From Monodelphis domestica (taxonomy: Eukaryota; Chordata; Mammalia; Didelphimorphia; Didelphidae), in assembly GCF_027887165.1 (NCBI RefSeq), contig NC_077232.1:16863755-16927754 (forward strand): a stretch of DNA of 64,000 bases. Reading direction: 5' to 3'. This document shows positions 22,401 to 34,349 of this stretch, piece by piece (within the stretch, counting starts at the first letter, position 1; each line of letters starts with the position of its first letter). The notes under the pieces are model-generated. The model was not told where the DNA came from and did not search any database. It saw only the letters and a list, made by a program, of their open reading frames with translations. The position numbers were made by a program, and so were the translations under genes.

Positions 22401-25400
22401 CCACATCTATTGAGATAATCATGTGATTTATATTAGTTTGGTTGTTGATATGGTCAATTATGTGGATAGTTTTCTTAATATTTAACCAACCTAGCATTTC
22501 TGTATAAATCCCACCTGATAATAGTGAATAATCTTTGTGACAACTTCCTGTATTCTTTTAGCTAGTATTTTATTTAAGAGTTTGCATCTATTTTCATTAT
22601 GGAGATTGGTTTATAGTTTTCTTTCTCTGTATTTGGACTTCCTGACTTGGGAATTACTACCATAGTTGTGTCAGAAAAAGAATTTGGTAAGACTCCTTCT
22701 TTGCCTATTTTGTCAAATAATTTGGAGAGTATTTGGATTAATCGATCTTTAAATATTTGATAGAATTCACTTGTGAATCCATCTGGCCCTGGTGATTTTT
22801 TCTTAAGGAGTTCCTCAATGGCTTGTTCAATTTTTCTTTCTGATACAGGGTTAAGTGTTCTATTTCCTCTTCTGTTGATCTAAGCAGTTTTGTAAATATT
22901 CATCCATTTCACCTAGATTGCCACATTTATTGTCATATAACTGGGTGAAATACCCAGTTTTAATGATTTAATGATTTTAATGATTACCTAAATTTCTTCC
23001 TATTAGAGATGAGATTGCCCCTTTCAGTGATGATACTGTTAATTTGGTTCTCTTCTTTTTAAAAATTAAATTAACTAATACTTTACATATTTCATTTGTT
23101 TTTTTCAAAATGTCAGCTCTTAGTTTTATATATTAGTTCAATAGTTCTTTGCTTTTAATTTTATTAATTTCTCATTTAATCATTAGGATTTCAATTTTTT
23201 AATCTTTATTTTTATCTGAGGGTTTTTAATTTGTTATTTTTCTAATTCTTTAGATGCATGCCTAATTCATTAATCTCCCCTATTTTTTGTTAATACAGGC
23301 ACTCAGGGATATAAATTTTCCCTTGAGTACTGCTTTGGCTGTATCTGATAAATTTTGAAATGTTGTTTCCTCATTGTTGTTTTCTTAAATTAAATCACTA
23401 ATTGTTTATATGATTTGTTCTTTAACCCACCCATTTTCAAGAATAAGATTATTTAATTTCTAATTAATTTTTAATTTTCCTCTCCATGTATCCTTATGAA
23501 TTATAATTTTATCATATTATGATTTGAACAAGTTGTATTTATTATTTTTGCTTTTCTCCATTTGTTTGCAATGTTTTTATGCACTAGGACATGACCAATT
23601 TTTGTAAATGTACCATGTACTGTTGAAAAGAAGGCATATTCCTTTTTATCCCTATTAATTATTCTCCAGATATCTATAAACTGTAATTTTTCTAAAATTT
23701 CATTCACATCTCTTATTTCTTTTTTATTTATTTATTTTTGGTTTGTTTGATTTATCTAGATCTGGTAGAGGAAGTTTGAAGTCTCCCACAAGAATAGTTT
23801 TATTACTTATTTTCTCCTTAAGCTCCAATAGTTTCTCCTTTAAAATTCTGGATGCTACACCATTGGTGCATACGTGTTGAGTACTTATATTTCTTCAGTA
23901 TATATATTGACTTTTGTCAGAATATAATTTCCTTCCTTATCTCTTTTAATCAGATATGTTTTTGGTTTAACTTTATCAAAGATCAAGATTGTTACTCCTG
24001 TCTTCTTTTTCTCAGGTGATGCCCACAAATTCTTCTACAGCTTTTTACCTTTACTCTCTATATGTTTACCTGCCTCATTTCTTGTAGACAACATATGGTA
24101 GGATTTTGGTTTTTAGTACACTCTGCTATCTGCTTCCATTTTTTGTATGAGTTCATCCAATTAAAATTCAGAATTATGATTACCATCTGTGCATTCCCCA
24201 TCATTTTGATTTCCTCTTTTAATCCTGTCTTTTCTTCATTCCCTATTTCCCTCCACACTGGACAGTCCCCCTTTTCCCCACCCTTATTTTAGTTTCCTTT
24301 CCACCTCTCTCTTCTTATTCCTCTCCTATTTCTCTTTAGGGTCTTTTAATCACCCCAAACTGTTCCTTCCCTTTTAATACTTCTCTCCAAACCCCTCTTT
24401 CTTTATTCCCTTTCAACTTCTTTGAAGAGTAAGATAGAATTCAATATCCCAATAAATCTGGCTGTTCTTCCCTTGCAGATCCAATTCCCCCGAGAGTAAG
24501 GGTTAAGTATTACTTGTCACCATTCTCTTCTTCCCCTTCTTATAATAGTATTTTCCTCCCTCCCCCCTGCCATGTGCCTCTTTAATTGATATAATTTATC
24601 CTATTTTACCTCTTCCTTCAAGTTTCTCTTAGTACCATCCTCTTCTCCCCCCCCCCACATTTTTACATATCATATTAAACAGCTTAATATCACAACCTCT
24701 GCCTATGTATATTTCTTCTATCTACTATGATAATGAAAACAATTTTTAAGAGTTACAGATATAATTTTTCCATATAGGAATATAATCAATTTGACCTTAT
24801 TGAAGCCATTAAATATTTCCCCCTCTTTCTTGTTTACCTTTTTGTGGTTATCTTGAATTTTACATTTGGAAATCAAAAAACTCCATTTAGTCCTGGTCTT
24901 TTCTTTAGGAATGTTTGGAAATCTCCTATTTTATTAAATGCTCATACTTTTCCCTGAAAGTATATAGTCAATTTTGATAGATATATGTTTCTTGCTTATA
25001 GACCCAGTTCTATTGCCTTCTTGAATATCACATTGCAAGTTTTGAGATCTTTTAGTGTATAAGGTACCAGATCCTCTGTAATCCTGTCTGGGGCTCCATG
25101 ATATCCACATTGTTTCTTTCTGCCTGTTGGCAGTGTTTTCTCTTTAGTCTGGAAGCTCTTGAACTTGACTATAACATTCCTGTGAGTTGTTATTTGAGGA
25201 TTTTAAGCAGGGTGTGATCTGTGGATTCTTTCAAAGTCTATTTTGCCCTCATGTTCAAGAATATCAAGGCAATTTTCTTGGATAATTTGTTGTAATATGA
25301 GGTTTAGGATTTTTTTTTTTGTTCCACACTTTCAGGTAGTCCAATAATTCTCAAGTTGTCTCTTCTGGATCTGTTTTCCAGGTTAGTTATCTTTTTAAGT

Positions 25401-26513
25401 GAGATATTTATGTTTCCTTCTTTTTATTCTTTTGATTTTGCCTCATTATTTCTTGCTGTCTCATGAGATCATTAGTTTTATAATTTTCCCAATTCTAGCC
25501 TTTAAAGACTGATTTTTAGCTATGATCTTTTGATTTTGATTTTCAGTTTTCTCTATCTTGCTTTTCATGGTTTATAGCAGGTAAGTTATAATCTCCAATT
25601 TGTTTATTACTTCATTTAATTTCTGTGCCTCTTTTCCCATTTGGGCATTTTTGTCTTTTAAGCTACTATTGTCTTTTTGTAATACTTTCATTTCTTTTTC
25701 CTACTCTTCTTCCTATTTTTCGTCTATCTTTCTTACTTGGTTCTTGAACTCCTTTTTAAGTTCCTCCAGAGCTTGCAACCAATTTCCTTCCCCCCGGAAG
25801 TTTGGATGTATTTTCTTGTTTTTCACTTTTTTTTTCTGTTGCTTCTATATTTTGCTCTTTTTCTCCATAGAAATTTTCCAAGATTAAGAGGTTTTTGTTT
25901 GTTTGTTTTTGCTGTTGTTTACTCCTTTTGCTGCTGGAGTATTGGGCTTCCTGCATCTTCATAGTGATTGCTTTCTTAGCTTCTGTCTCACAGGGCTTTG
26001 CCTTGGTGCTATCTTTCTTTCCCTGTCAGAGGCCTGAGTGAAGCCAGGTAAATCTGTGATTTTTTTGTGTAGCATACTTAAAAGCATTTTGCCCTGAGGC
26101 TATCTTCCCCATCCCTGCTTCCTCTTCTATGGTCTCTGTGTTGCTGCTTCCACTGCAGGGATCAAGATATGCTATTTGGCCTTAAGTCTTGCAAGGCATG
26201 GCACAGCCCTAAATCTGTGGTGCTTTCAGCTAGCCTCCAAGAATTCAGAGATTCCACTGGCCCTGCATTAAACTCTGGCGTGGTAGGTGGTTGGGGAGAG
26301 GGGTGGCCAGTTTGAGCTTTTACTTGTGTAGTTTTGCCCCCTTATAGCATGAGACTCCACTTACTGCCTACCTTTCACTTTGTGTCCATTTGGAGAGCCC
26401 CTTTACTCATCCAGTTTTGATTTCTGCCCTTTTGAGATGCTTTGTAATTATTTGTTGGAAGGGAGACGCTCTAAGATTCTTCTACTTTGCTGCCATCTTG
26501 GTTCTATCTTCCT
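19468..26513 (-). mobile_element. Near full-length L1, minus strand
   Basis: Reading the minus strand: a 5' untranslated region starting AGAACCAAGATGGCAGCAAA near 26506, ORF1 from about 25960, ORF2 from about 24290 down to about 19980, and a 3' region with an A-rich end near 19468. ORF2 shows endonuclease-like fragments (about 24058-24258: NPTICCLQE), reverse-transcriptase fragments (22012-22497: YPLSPLLFNIVLE and LFAGDMMVY, where the usual FADD motif reads FAGD) and the C-terminal part (19978-20682). Many stops and frameshifts, so inactive. AATTCTAACTT flanks it at 19457-19467 and 26514-26524. Without the LTR insertion it is about 6.3 kb. Confidence 0.88.
21155..21895. mobile_element. LTR-like insertion in the minus-strand L1
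   Basis: A 741-bp block with no L1 similarity interrupts L1 ORF2 sequence, which is continuous (GGCAAGTA then GATTCCC) when the block is removed. AAGTA is present at 21150-21154 and 21896-21900, a 5-base duplication. The right end is ...TTACA; the left end is TACAGTG, compatible with a mutated TG. No coding capacity, so probably a solo LTR of an endogenous retrovirus; family unknown. Confidence 0.65.
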
Positions 26514-27430
26514 AATTCTAACTTTTAAAGAAAGATATTTTTCCATGACCTTTTGAACCTCCTTTTTTTTTGGTCAGTTCTACTTTTTTTAGATAGTTCT
26601 TTCTTCATTGGATTTTTGTGCTTCTTCCCACTCTACCAATTTTCCTTTTTAAGTTACTATTTTCTTTTTGAATTATTTTCATTCCCCCCCCCCCCCCCAA
26701 TTTTTCTTCCACCTCTCTTATTTAATTTTTGAATGCTCTTTTGAGCTCTTCAGCACTGGAGAGTCCTAATTTTCTTTGAAGTTTTGCATGTAGGTGCTTT
26801 GATCATTCTCCCTTGTATTGAGTCTATGCCTTGCTCTTTGTCTCTATAAACTTTTTTATGGTTAGATGTTTCTTTTGCTGTTTGCTCATTTCCACAGATT
26901 TTTTACTTATATCTACACTTTTTTTACTTATATCTAAAAGGTGTACTCTGTTTTTAGGGTAGAGGGGACACTCTCTTAAATATCAGTTTTTCCTTGCTGC
27001 TACCCTTAGCTCTAGTTATTTTTTTCTGCAAATTTCAGTTCTTCCAAGGTGGTGTAATGGCCTATGGACTGAAAGTTCTGAAAGCTCTGATTCAGTCTCC
27101 TTTAATGACTGTTAATGCCTTGCAGGACTCAGAGCTCTGTGAACTATTTTACCTTGGAGTTATGGGTTTCACCACAGGCTTGAAGAGGTCAAGTGCCATG
27201 GACTTCAGGGCCTAACTGCAGGCTTGTGCTAGGGCCTGAGTCTTCAAGGGGTCGGTATGGGATGCTCTGCTGTTAGCTTAGGCGGGGCCTTGGGTTCTTG
27301 AAATTGGCTTGTGCCAAGGAATCTGGTGCAGTAGGTGGGAAGTGGCTGGCCTGCACTCCTCTATGCACATTTCCTCTTTTGGTTCTGCCCTATCCCATAA
27401 AAATAGACCCTCTTTGCCTACATTTCAAGC

Positions 27431-27596
27431 TTTTTTTCTCTAGGAAAGTTATTTTATTACACCCCCTTGTTGTAAGGGATAAAATTTATGTTTGGACTGA
27501 AAATATTTTAGTTGGTCACCAGGGATTTTGGTTATAAATCCCAATAAAATATCAGAATGGGATTTATGGTGGTTTATATACAACAGAAGGAAGAAA

Positions 27597-27682
<86 letters not shown>

Positions 27683-28880
27683 GGAAGGATAGCAGTCTGG
27701 CCTGGTCTGAACCAGGCAGGAGTTTCGAGGCCTCAGCCAAGGGAAAGGGGGTCCCAAGAGATGAGCCTCTCTAGAGACTGATAGCTCCAGAAAAACCAAA
27801 GAAGGGGGAGGCAGTCTTATCATTCACCATGTGATCATCTAAGGGAAGCAGTCTCAGGTCTCAGGCTTGATTTCGAGGCCCTCCACAGTCGAGTTCTATG
27901 GCCAAGTGCCTCTCACAGGAAGTGACATGAAATATGAAGGAAATACTTTACATCATTTCCTGTGTCTTACATTTACCAATGGTGGCTTAAACTTGGCTTT
28001 GGATGGCCCAGGGGGTTAGCTGTTTTTTTCTGATTTGTCACTTGCTAGCACACATGGGTTCTGGTATCTGGGATCTTTCTCCCCCACAGTTAATCCTTAA
28101 GTGGGGTTGTATACATTCCTGGTTGCTCCAATTCTAAAGACTAAGCAGGGTGGAGTAAATCTAAAATTCACATTGTTGGTTCTGGCTTGTTGTAAGGATT
28201 AGCTCTTTGCTACAAACCAGGAGCAGAAAATCCTACAAACTAGGAAGTCCTATCAGGCAGAAGCAGGAAGTCCTTGAGAGCAGAGAGATTCCAGAGTGTT
28301 GCGGGAAGTGAGAAGCTGTTGCTTTCCCTAACATGCAGGAGAGCCAAGAGAGTTTTCCATCTGATTATTCTGAGGGTGGACTTAGATAAGCAGAGATTCC
28401 CTCTCCTGTGGCTTTTCTTGAGATTCTGCCTATCCCTGTTGCTGCTGCTGAAGAGTGATTTTCAACAGAGCTGCTGCTGGTGATTTTCTACTGGGACTTC
28501 TCTAGATCCATCATCAAGAGGACTTCAGTTTTGTGAGACCTACTTTGGCCTTGTCCTTGCTCCTACCAGCCACTCCCTTAATCTTAAATAGTTATTAAGG
28601 AATTAAGTAGATTAGTATAGAAAGCTGTTAGTGGGTTAGAATACTGACTTTTGGGTGTAAGTTTAGGTCTCAATTCCCTTCCTTCCCTTCCCTTAGCTTA
28701 AATAGTTAATTAGTTATAATTACTTGTTCTACCTAGTATTTTAATTATAGTTATTTCAGACTCTGGTCATTTTGAGGCACTATTTTAAGGTTAGTTGGAG
28801 AAGATTCTCCGAGTTCTTCCAGCTTTTACTGCTCTAAGCCACCATTTTAGCCCTGCCTTCCTCTCATATCTCTGAGAAAC
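27431..28880. mobile_element. LTR-like repeat related to the one at 62229
   Basis: The stretch 27470-28170 matches 62385-62990 in order and orientation: a CACCAGGGATT / TACCAGGGATT block, CCAATAAAATA, a purine-rich array, GAAGTGA followed by TTTACATCA, TACCAATGGT, and GACTAAGCAGGGTGGAG. Because the 62229 copy is bounded as an LTR, this copy is inferred to be one too. Its right part (28200-28880) has no counterpart that I can see. Ends not defined; left boundary meets the older L1. Confidence 0.55.
27602..27679 (+). repeat. GA dinucleotide microsatellite
   Basis: About 38 uninterrupted GA units inside the LTR-like repeat. The other copy of this repeat has only a short purine-rich run at the same place, so the array expanded after the copies separated. 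Confidence 0.95.
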
Positions 28881-29389
28881 AGTATGGCAAACATTTTGTA
28901 ACTGAAGTTGGGATTGGATGACTTCTAAGGGTACCTCTGTCAGCCAAATTATATTAATTAATTCCCAAGTTTGACTAAGTAGAAAAAGAACAGAGTGTAT
29001 TTTCCCTTGGACTCACCGTTAATGGTAATGTGAATCATGTTCCTGTGATGGGACAAAGGTCTCAGGTTATATAGTCCACAAGCTTGCTGATTTCATTTTC
29101 CAGTGGGGCTCTTAGGACATTCAGCACCTTCATGGCATCTTCATGGAGACCAGGATTCTGAAGGGAAGAATTCTTTTCTAGCAAAGACTTATAGAACCTG
29201 AACTTCAAGCTGGGATTCAAGGGACCTTAGAGGTTTTCTAATTCAATCCTATCTTCCTTCAGATGAGTAAACTAAGTCAGAGAAGTTATGTGACTTGGTC
29301 AAAGTCACCATGGTAGTTATGATCAGAGCTAGGATTGACATACAGGTCCTCTGACTGCAAATCCACAAGCCTAATGGGGCTATGTTCAG
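28881..29389 (+). other. Upstream region of gene B with a MIR-like fragment
   Basis: The 500 bases before the presumed start codon. From about 29190 to 29380 the sequence is a minus-strand MIR/THER-like fragment (CAGATGAGTAAACTAAGTC, ATGTGACTTGGTCAAAGTCA). No TATA box or CpG-rich promoter stands out. A 5' untranslated exon may lie further left, since butyrophilin genes often have one. Two out-of-frame ATGs lie at 29374 and 29382. Confidence 0.45.
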
Positions 29390-29456
29390 ATGAAGCCACT
29401 CTTTCTTCCCGATTTGATTTTCATCTTCTTGGTTCTGCTCCTCTGGCCGCTCTCAG
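29390..29456 (+). CDS. Gene B signal-peptide exon
   Basis: Starts at ATG 29390 and ends before a consensus donor (CAG, GTAGGT). It encodes 22 residues beginning MKPLFLPDLIF and continuing with a run of I, F, L and V to PLS, the layout of a secretory signal: one lysine, then a hydrophobic core. It ends in phase 1 and joins either IgV exon to give ...PLS-EEFTVVGPQQ or ...PLS-EEFTVIGPQQ. The start context is weak (C at -3). The ATG at 29382 opens a three-codon upstream frame that stops across the real start, and 29374 opens another frame through the exon; neither gives a leader. Support is from phase, donor, hydrophobicity and position; no homology was tested. Confidence 0.62.
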
Positions 29457-32400
29457 GTAGGTGGGAGACGTTACTGAGTTCACTGAAACTTTGTTCGTCC
29501 CTCTAGGGAGAGATTTTCTGTGTCTCTGAACCTATCTATAGTTTTTATGTTCTAAATCTTTTTTTCTTTCTCTGGTGTTGGATATTTTCTAAGAGAAAGA
29601 AGATGTGGGTAGTTAAGGAAGAATCATTCTGTTCATTTACATTTTCATTTCATATCCTAAGTAAGTCAGTGTCTCCATACCCTCATTAGATTCTTTCATG
29701 TATGGAACTGCCCTTCACCAGAGGACTTCAAGTGATTTTGACCTATCTTGATTCATATCCTTATTGCTTTATCTGTTAATTTGGTTCTCAGGGCTGTCCA
29801 TAAAGGAGTAAAAGGTTTTGAACTAATCAACCCCCGAGTCCTTTTTTTTTTTTTACTGCTTCATCTACCTTAAAATAAATACTGAGTGATCTTTTGAAGG
29901 AGGAACAAAGCCATTAACAGGTCCTTTTGGGTCTATTTGGGGAAAGTCCTTCCTTCCTCTTTGCTTGGTTGATTTTAGTTGTGAAGTTTGCTGCTAGGTC
30001 TTCAGTTCCCCCAATTAGGATGGATAATCTTACCATGAACTTGATTATATACAGTCTTGATTCTTTCAAGAATCCTGTGGTCCCCTGGGTTTGGAAGGAC
30101 TAGGCCTTTATATTTCTTTGTTTCCCTGGATTTAGCACAGTGCTTAGCAAATGCTTGTGGGAATACTTTTTCCTAAGGGAAGCAAGAATGTGGACACTAT
30201 CATTTACCTCAGGGTCTTTTTCTTGTACCTTGTCATGCTTCTTCCAGCATCATTTAGACATATTCCTATGGAAATCCACTGGCTAATTTTCCCTTCAGAG
30301 AACTATTCATGTAAGCATGTGGTGCTGCTGGGACCCCCAGATCCCCAGTCATCGTTCCTCTTGTCTTAATGGCTAAAGTTCCTCCACGTCCTCCCACACT
30401 CTCTTATATCTTGAATTTCTGCCATTTGGGCACTATATGAAAGCACAAATCCTATCTTGGGAATGATACTTCTGGCAGTAATCTTATCTCTATCTGCCCC
30501 TTGAACTATTGTACTTCATTCTCTCTGTACATTGGAATTGTTGATTTTCCTCACTTCTCCCTCTCCTGTCCTGTCTTTTCCTTTTCTAAAAACCCTTATT
30601 TAGAATTGTAGTGGAAAAACTCTCAGATTCCCCATTGAGGGTTCCCTTCCATTGAACGGCCCCCTTATGCTCTAAGAAGTAGCTTTATCAGGTTGACCCA
30701 ATCCTGCTATAAATAGGATGCTATAACAGGTTGCAGGAGGTGGACCTTTCCTGCTTGACTGAACTGCAAGCACCAGTTTCTGGAATTGACCAGTTATACA
30801 GCTTATGGAAATCCCCATGTCCATTCCCCCTTTTGTCCAATCATGTAACCCCCTGTATCTGTATATGTCCAAGCATGTAACCCATGAAATATCTGAATAT
30901 TTGTATAAGATAGCAAGAACCTCTTTCATCAGGATCCAGACTCAAGGAACAATCCTTTCTGGAATCTCACAAAGTAAATTTCCTTCCTTCCTTACTCTGG
31001 AGTGACATTGTGGTTTCCTCCTGCCTGGTTAAACTGAAAATCCCACACCAGAATCAATACTAAGAATTAATTCTAAAGCAGAAGAGCAGTAAGGGCTATG
31101 CACTGAGTTAAGAGACTTGCCCAGGGTCAAAATTCTATGAATTGTCTGAGGTCAGATTGGAACCCAGGACCTCCTATCTCTTGGCCTGGTTCTCTACCCA
31201 CTGAACCACCTAGCTGCTCTATGACACCCTTGAGTTAGAATATTTGTATTCCACAGTGACAGTTTCCCAAATCTCTAATTCTCTGGTTCCAAGTTTGGTC
31301 GGTCATGATACTTGAATCCATTCAATTTGTTTTATTGTTTTTTTTTTTCAATTAAGTTTGCTTTCTTCTTTGTGTGCATAGTTTTGTAGTGCTGTTTATT
31401 TCATTTTGAATCAGTTCTGAAAAATTTCCCCTGGTTTTCTCAATTTCTCATATTCTTTGTTTCTTTTACCATAGTGACATTTCATGGCATTCATATTGAT
31501 GGGCAATGATTTTGCATTCAATTTTTTTTTTTTGCTACTACAGAATGTGCCACTATGAATCTTTTGGCACTTTTGGGACCCTTTTTTCTATTTTTGACCT
31601 CTTTAGGGTATGTGCAACAGCAGTGAAATCTTTGGGCCAAAGGTTGAGGACATTTTTTTTATCACTATTTGAATGCAATTCCCACTTGCCTTCTAGAATT
31701 GTTGGAGCACTTCTCAGCAGAACCATTAATTTCTCAATGTGTCTCTGTTCCTGCAGTCCCTTTAGTGTTATTTCTATCTTTTGTCAACTTTGCCAGTTTT
31801 CTGAGTGTGAGATGAAAACATCTAATTGTTTTCATTGGTATTTCTTTTGTTATTGCTAATTTAGAGCTAATGTTAAATAATAGTTAATAATTTAAAATTG
31901 AGACATTTCCCCCACATTCTTTGGATCACTTTTGGCCTTGAATATTTATGTCAATATTTACATATATTGAATATTAGACTCTAAAAGTGACAGTTTCCAT
32001 TTTTATCCTTGATTTTACCTTGATTTCCCCCCCTTGTAAAACCTCATCAAGGTTGTGTAATACAAATAATTTAATGAACATTTATGGTTTGCAAAGTGAT
32101 CTACAAATATGATTTCATTTTTATCCTTAAAATAACCCTGAGAGGAAGGGTTATTAGTATGATTTTATTATTATTATATTAATATTATTAAATGATATTA
32201 TATTATTCTCATTTAATAGATAAGAAACTGAGTCAGACAGGTTAAGTATTTTACCTTGAGTCACACAGTTGGTAAGTATCTGAGGCAGAATTTGAACTCA
32301 GATCTTCCTGACTCCATGTTCAATGCTTTATTCCTTGTGCCACTTTATATTCCAGATATATTTTATCTTTTGTGATCTATCTTTTCCCTTGGTTGGTTAA

Positions 32401-33009
32401 GAATTTTCTTCCCGGCTATATTCCTCTGTGTATTTTCCTTTATTTTTGATTAACTTTAAAAATTATAATTAGGTATTGATTTGCAACTTACTATGGCATT
32501 TAGTTTAAGGCTAAAACAAATATTTTGGATCATTATATTGTTGACTCATTTTCATTTTTCATGTGCCTGTTTTAGTTATGTCTAGGTTTAAGTAAAATCT
32601 AAGGAGAACTTAGAAGGGGAAATCACTTAGTGAGCCCAGCTTTAATTATTTGCTCAATCAGTTTGATAATTTTTATCTCCTTGGCCCCAGATACAAAGAC
32701 TATTGTTTATTGTCTCATCCATATTCGTCTACTGCTTCTGTATGAATTTTCTTAACTCAGACAATCGAGGCAGAGTGTTTACCTTTGCTGGGGATGTCCA
32801 ATCAGTGGATAGAAGGCCACTTCTATGGAATAATGTGGAGGTGATAACTGAATAAGATATTGATTTTATTGACTGGATGATGTCTAAATGCATTTTTCCA
32901 GATCTAAAAGTTGATGATTTACTATATGGTCATACTCTATGACTTTTCATTTTGCCCCCATTTTTGTTCCAACCTTAAATAAACTCTTGCCTTTGTCTCT
33001 GTTCTCCAG
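29457..33009 (+). other. Gene B intron between leader and first IgV exon
   Basis: Non-coding, about 3.55 kb. Contains a degraded tRNA-derived SINE at about 31041-31222 (minus), an old L1/HAL1-like 3' fragment at about 31320-32000 (minus) and a MIR/THER-like element at about 32040-32350 (minus). From about 32444 it is part of the tandem duplication. The stretch 29457-31040 shows no repeat or gene that I recognise. Confidence 0.55.
31041..31222 (-). repeat. Degraded tRNA-derived SINE
   Basis: Recognisable by GCAGTAAGGGCTATGCA, GACTTGCCCAGGGTCA and GAACCCAGGACCTCCTATC in the order found in the other SINE copies, but with many changes and no clear tail, hence an older copy. Confidence 0.65.
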
Positions 33010-33357
33010 AGGAGTTTACTGTGGTAGGACCACAACAACCAATTGTTGCCTTGGTGGGCACAGAAGTCACACTCCCTTGTTACCTCCACCCCCAGTTGGA
33101 TGCTACGTATATGGAGGTGATATGGTTTCATGGCCAGAACTCAAATGTGGTACATCGCTACAAATATGCACAAGATTATTTGAAGTACCAGCATCCGGAC
33201 TATCGAGGGAGGACAGAATTTCTTCGAGAGAACATTTCTCATGGCAGTGTGGCCCTGAGGCTCCATCAAATCCGTCCCTCTGATGAGGGGAAGTACAGGT
33301 GTTTCTTTGAAAGTCCCTCTCATTATAATGAAGCAGAATTTCAATTGAAAGTCATAG
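33010..33357 (+). CDS. Gene B IgV exon, copy 1
   Basis: IgV domain exon of 348 nt, phase 1 to phase 1, between TGTTCTCCAG and GTGAGTG. Hallmarks: EFTVVGPQQPIVALVG start, first cysteine in VTLPCYLHP, core tryptophan in EVIWFHGQ, second cysteine in SDEGKYRCFF, end EFQLKVIG. One N-glycosylation sequon (NIS). It follows the leader exon in phase. It resembles the IgV of gene A and of mammalian butyrophilins. A nearly identical exon follows 992 bases after its end. Whether a transcript uses this exon, the next one, or both cannot be told from DNA; any choice keeps the frame. Including both would give an unusual V-V-C ectodomain. Confidence 0.88.
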
Positions 33358-34349
33358 GTGAGTGTGTACCAGGTATTGTGGCATCATGCGAGGCACCTCT
33401 GGGTAGGAGAGCCAAGATGATATTTACCTGAGGGGAGCAGATACAGCACTAAGCATCAGGCTAAAGGAATAAAGATAGGAGGGATTAGGGGTGCAGGGGG
33501 TTTGGTCTTTAGAAAATAGTTCTGTTCATAGTAATGTGTATTGATCAATTCAATACTACTTAATTGAAGGAAGTTCTTTTAAGCACCAATAAAGACAAAA
33601 TTCAAAGAATTCTTAGACTCACTCTATGTGTGCCTCCCAGAATTTCAAGGGACCTCAAAGCGAATTTAATTTAACTCTTACCTGAACAAGAATCCTCCCT
33701 ATAATATCTTTAAAAAGAGATCCTATTGGGGGAAGTTTTCCAATGAAGTTAAGCCTATTACCTCTTGGAGCAGTCAATACAACATTTGATTAATCTTTAA
33801 TATTGTAATCAGACATTTATTTGTAACTTACTAGGGCATTTAGTTTAAGGCTAAAACAAATATTTTGGATCATTATATTGTTGACTCATTTTCATTTTTC
33901 ATGTGCCTGTTTTAGTTATGTCTAGGTTTAAGTAAAATCTAAGGAGAACTTAGAAGGGGAAATCACTTAGTGAGCCCAGCTTTAATTATTTGCTCAATCA
34001 GTTTGATAATTTTTATCTCCTTGGCCCCAGACACAAAGACCATTGTTTATTGTTTCATCTATATTGGTCTACTGCTTCTGTATGAATTTTCTTATCTGAG
34101 AAAATTGAGGCAGAATGCTTACCATTGCTGGGGATGTCCAATCAGTGGATAGAAGGCCACTTCTATGGAATAATGTGGAGGTGATAACTGAATAAGATAT
34201 TGATTTTATTGACTGGATGATGTCTAAATGCATTTTTCCAGATCTAAAAGTTGATGATTTACTATATGGTCATACTCTATGACTTTTCATTTTGCCCCCA
34301 TTTTTGTTCCAACCTTAAATAAACTCTTGCCTTTGTCTCTGTTCTCCAG

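Larger units (their letters stand above)
19330..27430 (-). mobile_element. Older L1 split by a younger L1
   Basis: Pieces of a minus-strand L1 lie at about 19330-19467 (coiled-coil part of ORF1) and 26525-27430 (remaining ORF1 start and 5' untranslated region). They are continuous when the element at 19468-26513 is removed: the sequence AATTCTAACTT ends the left piece and starts the right one. The right piece repeats themes of the younger element's 5' end. No intact frame. Confidence 0.72.

Noticed and set aside
24641..24657. Poly-C runs (also 26684 and 61456)
   Set aside because: Simple homopolymers inside L1 sequence; no sign of a functional element.
27449..27823. Open frames on both strands with dipeptide repeats
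   Set aside because: Produced by the GA array within an LTR-like repeat.
29374..29456. Alternative start codon at 29374
   Set aside because: Its frame gives no hydrophobic leader and does not join the IgV exon in frame.
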